Source: Anniella stebbinsi
Taxonomy: Eukaryota; Chordata; Lepidosauria; Squamata; Anniellidae
Assembly: GCA_029215795.1 (NCBI GenBank)
Contig: JARDYH010000007.1
Coordinates: 22,951,763 to 23,015,762, forward strand
Reading direction: 5' to 3'
Length of the DNA stretch: 64,000 nucleotides
Each line of letters starts with the position of its first letter. Positions within the stretch are counted from its first letter, which is position 1. This document shows positions 1 through 10,831 of this stretch, piece by piece. Position numbers and translations under genes: made by a program. The notes beneath the pieces were generated by a model. That model did no database searches. It was given only the letters and a program-made list of their open reading frames with translations, and was not told where the DNA came from.

Positions 1-590
1 AAATGCTGACAGAAAAGGGCAGCTTTTCCTCCAAGATCTTTGAGTCCTCCTTGTGTTACCAAACACACTGTCTATGGTGCTGCATTTGTCTATATTGCTG
101 CATTTGATGCTTACATTAAAAGATGCATTGGCCCATCCCAATATCAGAAATTATAGCACAGTATGAGTGGAGACAGATATTTAAAACATTCCTTGGCCAC
201 CTTCCAGGGCAGAGGCCAACATAAGGTGGCTTACGACAATAAAATGCGTCAAATATGAAAAGCAATAAAAACATGTTCACAATAGCAATTAAAACAATAA
301 AACCAGCGGGAAATACAGGTGAATCTCCCATAATCTAAAAGGGGAAAAATGTCTTTTTATCTCATATGCTACCCTGAAACGGAATGATGACAGGTGGTAT
401 AGAAACAAACATTTTAAATAAATAAATTTTTCCTAGCAATAGTTATTTTGAGGAGTTTCCCCCAAAAAGCAAGAACACAAAGCTTATCTCAGCTCTGCAT
501 AACAACTGGATTTTATGTCTTCAAAAACGTGAGATCAACCACTGTTTGTTTCTTCATCCCATCAGCCCTTGGGACAGTCCAAGGTGCAAA
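1..590. other. No recognised gene or repeat
   Basis: AT-rich sequence with no repeat end, splice-flanked open frame or RNA gene that I can recognise. Short open frames here have no family features. Confidence 0.5.
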
Positions 591-829
591 CAGCGTAGTG
601 TAGTGGTTAAAGTGTGGGACTGGGAGTGTTGGGAGATAGGGGTTCTAGTTTCTACTTGGCCATGAAATCTCACTGGGTGGGCCAGTCACAGACTCTCAGT
701 CCAACCTACCTCACAGGGTTGTTGTTGTGAAGATAAAATGGAGAGGAGGAGGACCATGTAAGCTGCCTTGAGTTCCTTGGGTGAAAAAAAATGGGATATA
801 AATGTAATAAATAAATAAAAATAAACAAA
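591..829 (+). mobile_element. tRNA-derived SINE with LINE-like 3' tail
   Basis: The 5' part reads like a tRNA promoter: TAGTGTAGTGGTTAAAGTG (A-box region, about 597-616) and GGTTCTAGTTTC (B-box region, 641-652). A core follows with CCTACCTCACAGGGTTGTTG. The 3' end, CTTGAGTTCCTTGGGTG... then GGGATATAAATGTAATAAATAAATAA, resembles the L2/CR1-type tails elsewhere in the window, so retrotransposition was probably driven by such a LINE. Plus orientation, close to full length. A minus-strand relative lies at 19488-19665 and a 5' fragment at 4425-4465. Confidence 0.75.
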
Positions 830-2338
830 CAGAAATCATTACATCCTAATTTGAAGGTCTGCAACCTCCTCCCACGTTCCATCTTAATATTGTGATGGGC
901 TGACTCTCACCCTGTCCTCTTAGTGAACTCCAAAAATATTCAGGGAATCCAAAATAATTTGACATGTGTTTAGCTAATAATCTGGCTTCCAAGTTGGGCC
1001 AAGAACAGATTGTGTGATTCTTTCTCACTGTTCCCTTCATCCTCACTGAGGTATTGTTGAAGGGAAAGTTCACATCAGCTGTTGCAATGGGACATTTATT
1101 AGAGATGCACAAAACCTGCCGATTGCTCATGCGCAGCCTCTTGTACTCGTGGTAGGGTCCAGATGGATCGTAGCCGCAGGCTGTGACCTAGTGTTTGGCA
1201 TCCTCCATGGAAGTTAATTTAATGCTACCAATGAATGTGCCTCTGTAACCAATCTTTGCATTTTCAGTTAGAAAGGTTTAATAGGCAATTGACCTTAGCC
1301 ATGAATATTCATCAAATTGTGATAATTATTTATTCTATGGAGGAATGAGAAGCCAAACACTAATGATATTTAGAAGCAAGTTGGGTGGGGGGGAAGTGTG
1401 GAACTACTGAAGGCTTAACAAGGAGTCAAGTAGCATATGCAGGACCTAAATGTTGCATCATCTGCATTTTCTACAACCAGTCCATTGCCTCATTCTACAA
1501 CCCCATAACATGGGGCCCAAGGGAGAAATAAGGAATGAGATACTACACTTTTCAATTATCTTTGCTTTAGGTTAAACACACATACACATTCCCAAGTAAT
1601 ATTGCCAAAGTACATTGACAAAAGGCAAGGTGCTAATAAAGTTCAACTATCTAGATTTATTCAAGAATACTGTTCACGCCTCTTACCCATATTTTCCCCA
1701 GTCTGTATCCTTCTGTTATTTTTTTCTACGAAATCCCCTATTATGTATGCTGATTTTATTTATTTATTTATTTATTTTTAAATCCAGGCAGCTATCTATT
1801 TTGGGTATATTTCAAGGCTCCCTCACCCTTTGGCCAACTAGTAACCAAATTGATGATAAGTCCACATGGACATATAACTGGCCAATTCATCCACATTTAG
1901 ACTTGTTGAAATCACTGGGGCTTTTCGGCATTCTTGGAACTTTTAAAAAACTGGGTAAGCACACAAATATCTTCATGAAAAATAATAGTTTAACCAACAT
2001 GAGCAAGCCTATTTAGGAATACCAAGTAGGAGGGAGTCAAAACCATAGGTAAACTGTTGTTGTTGTTTTTTAAACTGAAGTGGAATATGGGGTTCAGGTG
2101 AAACATCTGAGGACTGTCATGGGAAGTCTGTAACCCCTCCATCCAGCACTACATGCCATTTCACAATAGTGCAATCTAAAAAAATAGCAACTTGATCAAA
2201 GAAATATAGTCACTATAAGTTTTATTGATCCTTCCTACATCACTGAAAAATTACAGTCCAATTTCCTATGTTGTAGGGTAAGTTGTAAATGAGTAGTTGA
2301 ACGATCACTGACTTCATTAGGAAAGTGGCTAAGTTTTT
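830..2338. other. Unassigned sequence
   Basis: No recognisable gene or complete repeat. It contains a short TTTA-type run near 1757-1776. A 133-codon open frame (1615-2016) crosses this low-complexity run and has no recognisable domain. Confidence 0.5.
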
Positions 2339-2430
2339 CCATGTCTACTCCTTATTGTATCTAAGTCTTTCCATGTCTACTCCTTATTGTATCTAAGTCT
2401 TTCCATGTCTACTCCTTATTGTATCTGTCC
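2339..2430. repeat. 32-bp minisatellite, three copies
   Basis: The unit starting CCATGTCTACTCCTTATTGT begins at 2339, 2371 and 2403, a constant 32-bp period. The first two copies are identical and the third diverges only in its last few bases. Confidence 0.93.
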
Positions 2431-2810
2431 CTTTACTGCTGCCTGTGCTGGAAGGTCTCTCTTAGCAGCCAGGTATCAGTTTCAGTTCTTTGTCTTTCAA
2501 GAGAACCAGAAGGTGTGTTTCCAGATTTACTACCTTCTGGACTTTGTTCCTTTAGGTCTACTGCTCCATCTACACTTCCTCCTTCCTGGTTTGACTTCCA
2601 TCTCCAGCATTCAAACTTTTATCCTTTGTTTCTGCCCCACCTCTTCTACCTCTCTCAGACTCCTTAAGCCATTTAAAAAGCCTTTGCCATGATTCCCTTG
2701 TATTATGTTCGACTAGCCGTAACTGTTCCAGGCTCTTATTACTGGGTAACCTGGGAAACTTGAGGGCCTGCAAGGTGCCTCCTGACTGATCCTCACAAAG
2801 CCAAAGACTA

Positions 2811-2813
<3 letters not shown>

Positions 2814-2848
<35 letters not shown>
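2814..2848. repeat. (GT)n microsatellite
   Basis: Uninterrupted GT dinucleotide run of about 17 units. Confidence 0.97.
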
Positions 2849-2851
<3 letters not shown>

Positions 2852-3660
2852 TTCCTGCCTGGCTGCCTTTAGTTGTCCCTGGATTTCAGTTAAAACATAA
2901 GGTGCAGCAAAGTTTTAGGTGCCTCCTTGGATGAAACACCGAAACATTTTTAAAGGGAGCCCCAAGTGTTTTGATAAGGCTAGAAAAGTTTCTCGGGGTG
3001 TGTGTGTGTGTGGGGGGGCTCATACATCCCTATTTTGATCACATTAAAATTTCATTTCAAGAGATGGGCCTGAATTTTTTTTTTATCAGTAATACACATA
3101 CAGGACGTTTGTTCTCAGCAATGGACAGATCTGACTGTGCCAGCTGCTTTTCTGGAGGTAAAACGGGTGTTCCTGTGTGTGGTAAGGGAGGAGACAGCTT
3201 ATGCAATATTCTGAGGCCCTCTTCAGCAGCCTTCCTTCTGTTCCTTTCCACGATACCTCAGCTAGACAGGCGAAAAAGCAGGTATTGCCCCTCCCACTCT
3301 GCACTGGATGCTTGTAAGCCTCCACGTTCAGAGGCTCATAAGTATCAAGGGTGGGTCCATAGGATTGCGCCCTTTGTGATTTTCCCCCAATTAATTACTG
3401 ATTAATTACAATATTTTATTTACTGATCAATATTCCTGATCAATTACTGTAGGCTACCAGGGTGCAGTCTGGTTTGCTTGCAGAGTGGTAGGAAAGGGAA
3501 TCGACTGAAGTTATACTTGAATTTGAAATGAGTGGATGGATATACCACCTACATCTAGGTGAAGAAAGGAATTCCATATCTGCCATAAACCTAAGCCTGT
3601 CCTCAAGAATAATACAATGAAATGTTCATTCTTCCATCATTTTTAAAGATATCATACATT
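2849..3660. other. Unassigned sequence
   Basis: Contains a short GT/G run at about 2996-3018. The open frames on both strands at 2971-3405 overlap one another and match no family I know. Confidence 0.5.
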
Positions 3661-3693
3661 TAAATCATCTATGTGTGTGTTTTTTTCTTGCAG

Positions 3694-3752
3694 CTCGTTT
3701 AGCCATGCAATATGCACCAGAACCAATGTCGCATCGTTATAAGCGACGATGA
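3694..3752 (+). CDS. Possible terminal exon of an unknown gene
   Basis: A strong splice-acceptor context (T-rich tract, TTTTTTTCTTGCAG, ending at 3693) is followed by a frame reading RLAMQYAPEPMSHRYKRR and then a TGA at 3750-3752. The other two frames also stop within about 50 nt, so if this is an exon it would be a last exon. The sequence from here to about 4050 carries no recognised repeat. No upstream exon is visible and I do not recognise the peptide. Against it: there is no poly(A) signal close downstream and the peptide is very short. A chance acceptor in unique DNA is a real alternative. Confidence 0.22.
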
Positions 3753-4424
3753 TGACTCTGAAGCGTAAAATTTTCATTGATTTTTGTCCCCAAAGACAAG
3801 TGAAAAGAATGAATAACTAGGGATGCAATCGAGCATAGAATATCAGTGCATGCCGCATTAGCTGTGCAGTTCTGTTTTTAATCCATTTGTTCACCTCTGA
3901 CCCATTGCCTTCGCTTGCTGTCAGTGCTGATGGAGCACATAGATGTTGTTAATTGTGAATCAGTGGCAAACTATTTTTTCTCTGTCTGCCCTGCGAGAGA
4001 TTATTTGATGGAGCTGTGCCTGCCACTGTTTATTTTTTTCCGTGAACCTAAGATGAAATCTAGAATTTCCATACACATTCTCATGGCATGATATAGTCAC
4101 TCAAACTATGAACCAGGCACTCTTTAGTTCAAAGCTATAGAGTAGGCCAGTAGCCTTAGAGAGCTCATTGGTCTGCCAGCATTCTCTAATCTTCAATATT
4201 GAATTAAAAATATTGAACTACCTTACAAGACTATTGTATTAGTATGATGTGCTTTGAACACTCCAAAGGTTTTGTCTAGATACATTTGCAATTTTACTCC
4301 CTTGACATGGCATCACATATTTCCTCTTTCAATCTATCAAGCATAAACAGACATTATCCACATACAGCAGAAAATAACCAAGGTGTGACATTGAAGTAAA
4401 CAAACAATTCTAACCATGGCAAAG
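3753..4424. other. Unique-looking sequence after the candidate exon
   Basis: No recognised repeat. It could be 3' UTR if the 3694 exon is real, or conserved noncoding sequence; nothing here decides between them. Confidence 0.35.
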
Positions 4425-4465
4425 AGAAGCAGAGTGGTGTAGTGGTTAAAATTTGGAGGTGGACC
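4425..4465 (+). mobile_element. SINE 5' fragment
   Basis: GCAGAGTGGTGTAGTGGTTA matches the A-box side of the SINE at 591-829. The rest of the element is not recognisable. Confidence 0.55.
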
Positions 4466-4916
4466 ACAGCTGGGCAGGCTCCATCCCATGGCCAATGAGG
4501 GCCCTCAGAGGCTTTGGCTGTAGCTCACCACAGACTCCAGAATTACCCTGCCCTCAAGCATGCCACTCAACTATTTGGCAGGCTGGAGAGAGTGACGCTA
4601 TGAGGGGTAGAGGCATGCAGGGATGTGTTGCCCTCCTCATGGAAATTGAGCTCTCCTGAGCCCTCCACATAGCTATTTGGCAGGCTTGCCAGAACACAAT
4701 TGGGATGGGAAGGCACACACGGACAGTCAGCCCCACATATTATCTTCCCTATTTAAATTCTGTCTCTCCATCCACCACCACTCCTAAGCTGATTGTCTCT
4801 TTGGAAAGTATGAATCAGCTGAGCAGCACTGAAAGAGGATGCACTATGAGATCTCAGCATGCAAATATAGGTAGGGAAGGAATGGAAATGCCCATTTCAC
4901 TCTTCTCCATATTTGA

Positions 4917-4945
4917 TTATCATCATCATCATTATTATCATCATC
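4917..4945. repeat. (ATC/ATT)n microsatellite
   Basis: Short trinucleotide run of ATC with interspersed ATT units. Confidence 0.85.
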
Positions 4946-5004
4946 TCAAGTTCTTTCCATTTTGTTCATAAAGAAACTCTCAAATCTGGTAAATTATTTT
5001 TATA

Positions 5005-5005
5005 A

Positions 5006-5048
<43 letters not shown>

Positions 5049-5049
5049 G
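5005..5049. repeat. (AAT)n microsatellite
   Basis: About 14 uninterrupted AAT units. Confidence 0.97.
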
Positions 5050-5123
5050 AACTAACCAAAAGCATCACCGATCTGAACTGCCCAATTCAATAGGTAGAGC
5101 TATTCCTAGCACGGAGAAGACCA

Positions 5124-5215
5124 TATAAGAACATAAGAAGAACCATGCTTGATCCATCTAGTACAGCATTCTGTTCACATATATCTGACCACCATGTAGC
5201 TATTAAAGATGAGGG
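5124..5215 (-). mobile_element. CR1 LINE 3' end fragment
   Basis: ATAAGAACATAAGAAGAACC followed by CTTGATCCATCTAGTACAGC is the reverse complement of the CR1-type 3' end (...CTAGATGGAYC...CTTCTTATGTTCTTAT). Only the terminal ~90 bp is left. Confidence 0.7.
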
Positions 5216-5370
5216 AAATGTCAGGAAATAAGAGGCAATAATCCTAATTCAGCCCCACCGATACGTATCAATATATAGGGAATGAAAACCACAAATTTCA
5301 GAGTCAAGCAATCAAAGCCCTGGGCCTGGGTGGATGAATCTGTCAGTTTCACTTTTTCCAACATTCATAT

Positions 5371-5396
5371 TTGTGTGTGTGTGTGTGTGTGTGTGT
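5371..5396. repeat. (GT)n microsatellite
   Basis: Thirteen GT units. A second run starts about 115 bp downstream. Confidence 0.95.
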
Positions 5397-5487
5397 ACTC
5401 TCAAATTCTTTCCATCCCATCCATGAAGAACATTGTGAATTTGATAAATCCTCTCAAAAAATGAAGGAAGTTCTCACCCAACTCAAA

Positions 5488-5511
<24 letters not shown>
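5488..5511. repeat. (GT)n microsatellite
   Basis: Twelve GT units, followed by a short GA run. Confidence 0.95.
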
Positions 5512-5520
<9 letters not shown>

Positions 5521-6610
5521 TGAGTAGGGAGAAGGCACTGTGTGTGTGTATGCATGCACACACAATGTGCTCTTATATGTGTGGAAGTGGGGTCAAGGAG
5601 CCGCCAGTCCTGGGTATGTTACCACCACAACCACTGGCAGGTGGCTCCTGACCCACCACCCATCACCACATGCAATCTTTGGAGAGCAAAATCTTTGCTC
5701 CTGTGACACAGTCAAAGGAGAACTTGGCTCAAATTTCTGCTCAACCATGTGAATCTCATTGGCCGACCTTGAGCTATTCACAATATCTCAGTCTATGGTT
5801 GTTGTAAGAATAAAACATGGTCTTGCATGGTTGTACTAAAATGCAGGTGGGGGAGATACATGTAGATTGATATCCTTGGGGGGCATCGGTACAACTTAAA
5901 ACATTTGCAACTGAAATCATTAGCATAAGTAACTACTGACTGGGTTTGTAGATGTTGCAGATCAGGGGGTTGGTTTCTCCTGCAGAGCATAATCTCTCTC
6001 ACACTAACTCACTCTCCGTTGTTTCAGTTAAATCCTACATTATCCCACTTTTATTCTGGCAATGGATGTGGACGTGACAAAAGGAACCAAATGCTTTACC
6101 ATACAGGGACATATTTTGAGTGGGTGGGTTGAAATTCTGGAGCCTGTTTAAAGCCATTCAGAGTTGCCAGTTCCCAAGTTGCAATTTGTACCTGCGATTC
6201 TATGCTAGAGTTTGGCAGAAATGGACCTAGATGTTCTCCAAAAGTGACGTCTCACTGCTGCTAGAAATCAGCGAAAAGCTCCCCAGAGATGGCCACAATT
6301 TACTTCCCACACACCAAAATATGGTATCCATTTAATGGTCTTTTATACCGCCATGCCTCCTGCTTAGGCCTCTGTTTGCTATTCATGTAACACATTAGCT
6401 TTTCTTTTTCTCCCACTAAACAAGTGCTGTCAAATTAACACAACCAGAGCTGAAATGAAAAGTAGTATTTCCACCTGTGGGTTCCTCCCCCCCAGACACA
6501 CACACTTTTTCTTTTACCACAAAGCATAACATAAAGTCATACCACTGGATTTTTGACAGCACAAGCCAACTGTGAGTTCTGTCAATTTCAGGATTATTAT
6601 AAGAAAGAAT
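5512..6610. other. Unassigned sequence
   Basis: No recognised repeat or gene. The open frames here are short and lack domains. Confidence 0.45.
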
Positions 6611-6787
6611 GCATAAAGTAGGGATGTGTGATAACAATACAATATATTATTTATTGTGCATACATTTAACGATAACGATACAATAGGAAATCCTAGGATA
6701 ATTATCAGAGACAATAAAAATCCTACAATAATTATCATATTTTTATCGTTTAATCGAAAGGCTCTTTCTCTTTTGCCGCCACATGGA

Positions 6788-6926
6788 CAGGCTGACATAT
6801 GAAAAGGAGGACGGGGCTCATGTAACTTTAACAGTTGTAGAGAAAAGGGAATTTCAGCCAGTGTCATTTGTATGCAGTTAGTTCCTGGTGAAATTCCCTC
6901 TTCATCACAACAGTTAAAGTTGCAGG
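6788..6926 (+). mobile_element. Nested hairpin repeat (TGACCATATGAAAAGG type)
   Basis: About 138 bp nearly identical to 53297-53440. Arms from AACTTTAACAGTTGT (about 6833) and ACAACAGTTAAAGTT (about 6908) form an imperfect hairpin. It lies inside the hAT element and runs directly into a fragment of the other hAT subfamily at 6927. Confidence 0.8.
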
Positions 6927-7106
6927 GTCCAATCCAATCCGATCGATGGAAGCGGAAAGTGGGGGAGGGCTTCCCTGGCGGGTATGTCCGAACTTTGGAT
7001 TGGGATCGGGTCCGATCTGATCCGAGGGACCTCAGATTTTGTTCTGAACAATCCAGGACAATCTTGGAGGTCCCGATCTGATCCAGGGTGGCTGTGCACA
7101 CCCTTA
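6927..7106 (+). mobile_element. Nested hAT fragment, GATCCGATCC subfamily
   Basis: The sequence TTGGATTGGGATCGGGTCCG... and GTGCACACCCTTA at its right end match the right half of the 36987-37513 element. The left TIR is missing. It abuts the hairpin repeat with no visible TSD. Confidence 0.75.
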
Positions 7107-7229
7107 GTTATAACCCCCCCCAACACACAAAAACAATTATTCTCTCTCTCTCTCTTTGTGTGTTTGCTTGATTGGCTGAGAGTGTGCTGGTGTGCCCTGT
7201 AGCCTGCTACACAGGAGCACTACACATCT

Positions 7230-7690
7230 GTGGACAAAGCAGCACACAAATTCAAAAAGTGTGGGCAAAGCATACATTTTTTATTTGCTATAATGAAACG
7301 TGGCTCTAAGGCGCACCTTGGCCGAAGTGGCTCTGCCTCTTCTTCATCAAGGAGAGATGCTGTTGTGGCTGGGGGCAGTTCTGAGGTGGCTGTCTCTCCC
7401 CCCATGAAAATCAAGCACAAGTCTGCCTTTTTTTGCACTGAAGCAGGCAGAGGCACCAGCAGCGCCTCCTGAAAGGTCTGCCCACAGGACCGTCTTTGAA
7501 GAGCCACTTCCAGAGGCCGGGGGCAGCAGCACTGGCCTTGGAGTAGGAGTACCACCATCTCCTGCTCCAGCAGTTGAGGCAGGGAGCCTGGTGCTCAGGG
7601 ATCTTTCCCTGAGATCGCTGAGGTCAAGCAGCCGGTTTAGGAGGAGCAGCAGCAGGCAGAAGTGGCCGGGAATCATCTGGCTCGGCGTCT
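7230..7690 (+). pseudogene. Possible transposase 5'-exon remnant in the hAT element
   Basis: A GC-rich island inside the AT-rich element. An 80-codon frame starting at 7230 (internal ATG at 7293) is Ser/Lys/Arg-rich and stops at 7470. A different frame then stays open and Ser/Pro-rich to about 7690, where CTGGTAAGT looks like a splice donor. This is what a decayed 5' exon of a transposase gene could look like, but no BED zinc finger, DDE catalytic residue or hAT dimerisation motif is visible. Assignment rests on position inside the element. It could instead be captured host sequence. Confidence 0.3.
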
Positions 7691-8749
7691 GGCTGGTAAG
7701 TTGTACTAGGCCCGCCTTGCAGGGCTGCTTGTAGTACTGCCTTACATCACATGTGGTTTAAAAATCTAGCTTTCTTTGGAGGAGAGGCAAACTCCCTCAT
7801 AAACTTTTTGAACTAGCTATGTCACATGAGTCCACTAGTCCCCCTACTTACAGCCTTTTGGTAAGGTCCCCAACTTTAAGGACTAGCTCTTTAAAAATGA
7901 GGATTTCTCAGCAGCAGCATGGAGTGAATTACCACCAGAAAATACAGTGCATGTGTTGTTGAGAGAGCTTACTTCTGAGTAACAGCTGCAGCTGTGTGTC
8001 TGAAATTGGGCACAGATGAGTCCCCTCAAGGCATCTGTGAGATACCCATGACATGAGTACTGGATGTGGACAAAGTCTCTTGAAAAAGGACCACATTTCA
8101 GCCACCTGAAAAAGTGGATTCTGAAAGCTTACTTCCAAGTAACGCTTGCACCAATTGTTCTGTAATTTGGCACACATGACTAGCAACACTCAGTCTGCAC
8201 TGTCACCAAGTTTCGTACCTGTAACTTGGAAAATTAAGAAGTTTTAGGCCTTTCTGACTCAAAAATCAACTCTAGAGTTTCTAGGGCAAAATGTAGAAAC
8301 AATATAATATCGTATTTCTGATAATTATCGGAAATACGATATAATACGATACAGTTTACCTACGATATTATCGGAGACGATAATTTTTTTGGTCCGAAAT
8401 TCCGATAACGATACAATACGATATTTTCAGGTGTGCACATCCCTAGCATAAAGTGTGTGCTTTTAAATCTCCAAATGAGTCAGATTATACTGTTGACTTA
8501 AAGCTGCCACACATTGCACCTCACACACACACACCCCAAAACCGGGGAGGGGGTGAGCAAAGGGAGAGATTCCTGCTCAGGTTTAACCATCAGAGGGAAT
8601 TTTGGGAAAAGCAGCTGGGGACAGGCAGGGGGAACAAGAGAAAGACCCAGAGGGGGAAGACATAATCTTTTTTTCTCCTTCAGAACATAAAGCAGCACAC
8701 GTAGCCCCCTCACAAAAAGGGGGAGATGACATGCACCTCAAATGCCTTG

Positions 8750-9080
8750 CTGAGTGCAAAATTTCTTTACAAATCATCTCACGAGAGGTGGGAATGTAAT
8801 ATCGTGCTTTACATGGAACCTCATATTTAAATCTGATGACTAATCCCGTAACATGCATTCTTTTATTGTCTCCTCACCTGCAGGATTCTGAAAAGTGCTG
8901 TGAGTGATAACAACACCGTAAGTATTAGGGAAATAAATGGAAAGGTGAAATTAAACTCAACGTGCACCCCATACTGAGAGCAGTTCTCATCCCAAAGAGG
9001 GATATTTATTTCCCACGGCAGACATTTGCCTAATTCCTAGAAGAAAGGGATATATGATGGAGCTAATCCCCTAAGTAACA
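8750..9080. other. Unique, possibly conserved noncoding block
   Basis: Directly right of the hAT element, with no repeat signature. It contains the candidate microexon described in the next entry. Confidence 0.3.
8884..8917 (+). CDS. Possible 34-nt microexon
   Basis: A pyrimidine-rich acceptor (TTTTATTGTCTCCTCACCTGCAG, its AG at 8882-8883) and an excellent donor (GTAAGTATT from 8918) bracket 34 nt. The length is not a multiple of three, so inclusion would shift the frame. It is on the same strand as the 3694 candidate. No gene can be assigned. Two good sites this close can occur by chance, so this is a prediction only. Confidence 0.2.
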
Positions 9081-9422
9081 ACTGTCACTGTGATGTGTTT
9101 TTTGTGACCCATTTCTGTGTCTCGGAGAAGCTAGGGTCAAAATCAAAGGGGAATGGAAAAGTGAGTTTTAAAACTAACAAACAAACAAAGAAACAGCTTC
9201 CACCATTATAAGCCTCACAACTCTATTACTTAGAAAAATAGCACCTATTGAGCCAATAACGTGAAACTTGACATCCATAATCTATCTGGATATCTACTAT
9301 TATGGACAATTTCAAATTGATTAGAGAAAATGTGCCACAGTAAGTCATAAATTGGACACCACACTTAATGCAGTTCCACTAGTAGAGGCATCCAGAGCAC
9401 CGTCTGGTCTGGTCTGGTCTTA

Positions 9423-10795
9423 TTGGATGAGTTTCAGTTACTGAGGCCTGTGGATGTCGACAAGGTGCTTGGCCAAGTCCGGTCGACCACCTGTGTGCTT
9501 GACCCTTGCCTTTCATGGCTTATTACATCAAATAAGGAGGGGATCACCGGCTGGGTCCAGGAGGTTGTAAATGCCTCCCTGAGAGAGGAACTGGTGCCAA
9601 CCTCTTTAAAAGAGGTGGTAATTAGACCACTCCTAAAAAACCCTAACCTGGACCCGGACATTAACAATTATAGGCCATTGGCTAACATCCCCTTTCTGGG
9701 CAAGGTGATTGAGTGGGTGGTTGCAAGACAATGAATGAAATGCAAGACAATGAATGAAATGGATTATCTAGATCCACTTCAATCAGGCTTCAGGCCTGGT
9801 TTTGGAATGGAAACTGCCTTGGTTGCCCTATGGGATGACCTTTGCCGGGAGAGGGACAGGGGGGAATGTGACTCTGTTGATTCTTTTGGACCTCTCAGAG
9901 GCTTTCGAAACCATCGACCATGGCATCCTTCTGGATAGGCTGTCTGGGCTGGGAGTTCTAGGTACTGCGTTACTGTGGTTCCATTCTTACTTGGATGGCC
10001 AATTCCAGGAGGTGGTGCTGGGGGATTATTGCTCTGTGCCATGGCACCTAGGCCATGGGGTCCCACAGGGCTCTATATTATCCCCTATGCTGTTCAACTT
10101 TACATGAAACTGCTGGGAGAGGTTATCTGGAGATGTGGGTTGAGGTGTCATCAAAATGCAGATGACACCCAGCTCTACCTCTACTTTTCATCAAACCCAG
10201 GTGAGGCAGTGGCTGTTCTGAATCAGTGTCTGGGCATGGTAATGGATTGGATGATGGCCAATAAACTGAAACTCAATCCAGACAAAATGGAGGTACTGTT
10301 TGTGGGTGGTTCGTCTGTCCAGCTAAGTGGTGTTCACCCTGTTCTGGAGGGGGTAGCACTCCCCCTAAAGGATCGGTCCCATAGTTTGGGTGTGCTCCTG
10401 GATCCAGAACTGTCATTTGAGGCACAGGTGAACTCAGTGGCAAGGAGCACCTCTTATCAACTTAGGCTAATATACCAACGGCACCCTTATCTGGACAGAG
10501 ATAGCCTAGCTACAGTTATCCAAGCTCTGATAACTTCTTGTCTGCCTTTGAAAATGGTCTGGAAACTTCAACTGCTACAAAATCGAGCAGCCAGACTGTT
10601 AACAAGGACTGGCCAATGAGACCACATTACCCTAGTCCTTTTCCAGCTTTACTGGTTGCTGGTCCAGATCCAGGCCTGATTCAAAGTGCTGGTATTAACA
10701 TTCAAAGGCTTGGGGCCAGGTTATCTGAAGGAATGCCTCCTCCCATATGTATCTGCCTGGACCCTAAGATCATCCTCGGGGGTCCTTCTCCATGA
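9423..10795 (+). pseudogene. L2 LINE reverse transcriptase pseudogene
   Basis: The translation carries the RT blocks of an L2-type ORF2: NNYRPLANIPFLGKVIE, QSGFRPGFGMETALVAL, LLDLSEAFETIDHGILLDRL, GVPQGSILSPMLFN, NADDTQLYL and LKLNPDKMEVLFVGG. The product would copy element RNA at a nicked target site. Damage: an exact 19-bp tandem duplication at 9722-9759 introduces a stop; frame changes occur near 9800-9950 and again near 10105; the catalytic YADD box reads NADD; and about 33 nt appear missing near 10540, where the usual RLDYCNALYVG stretch should be. The original start lies upstream and is not present. Confidence 0.9.
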
Positions 10796-10831
10796 GCCCC
10801 TGCCAAAGGAAGTGAGACAGGTGGCTACTAG

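Larger units (their letters stand above)
6611..8453. mobile_element. hAT-type DNA transposon, AT-rich subfamily, with 8-bp TSDs
   Basis: The element proper is 6619-8445 (1827 bp), flanked by a perfect 8-bp TSD, GCATAAAG, at 6611-6618 and 8446-8453. Its ends are TAGGGATGTG... and ...GTGCACATCCCTA. Eight-bp TSDs and TAGGG/CCCTA ends are typical of the hAT superfamily (compare Ac). Both subterminal regions are packed with CGATAACGATA and ATAATTATC-type motifs (about 6660-6760 and 8300-8435). The interior contains a nested hairpin repeat, a piece of the GC-type subfamily and a possible transposase-exon remnant. A stretch near 8205 (ACCAAGTTTCGTACCTGTAA) is shared with the shorter copies at 43.9 and 53.5 kb, so this is a longer family member. 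It has no intact transposase. Confidence 0.9.

Noticed and set aside
591..829. True tRNA gene
   Set aside because: A/B-box-like sequences are present, but no cloverleaf or anticodon arm can be formed, and the LINE-like tail marks a SINE.
2339..2430. CRISPR-like direct repeat
   Set aside because: The units are contiguous with no spacers and the window is a vertebrate genome; it is a minisatellite.
3057..3405. Overlapping plus and minus coding frames near 3.1-3.4 kb
   Set aside because: No domains, no splice sites framing them, and three mutually overlapping frames on both strands.
6514..7101. 195-codon minus-strand frame
   Set aside because: It spans the hAT TIR, the hairpin repeat and a second hAT fragment; it is a by-product of transposon sequence.
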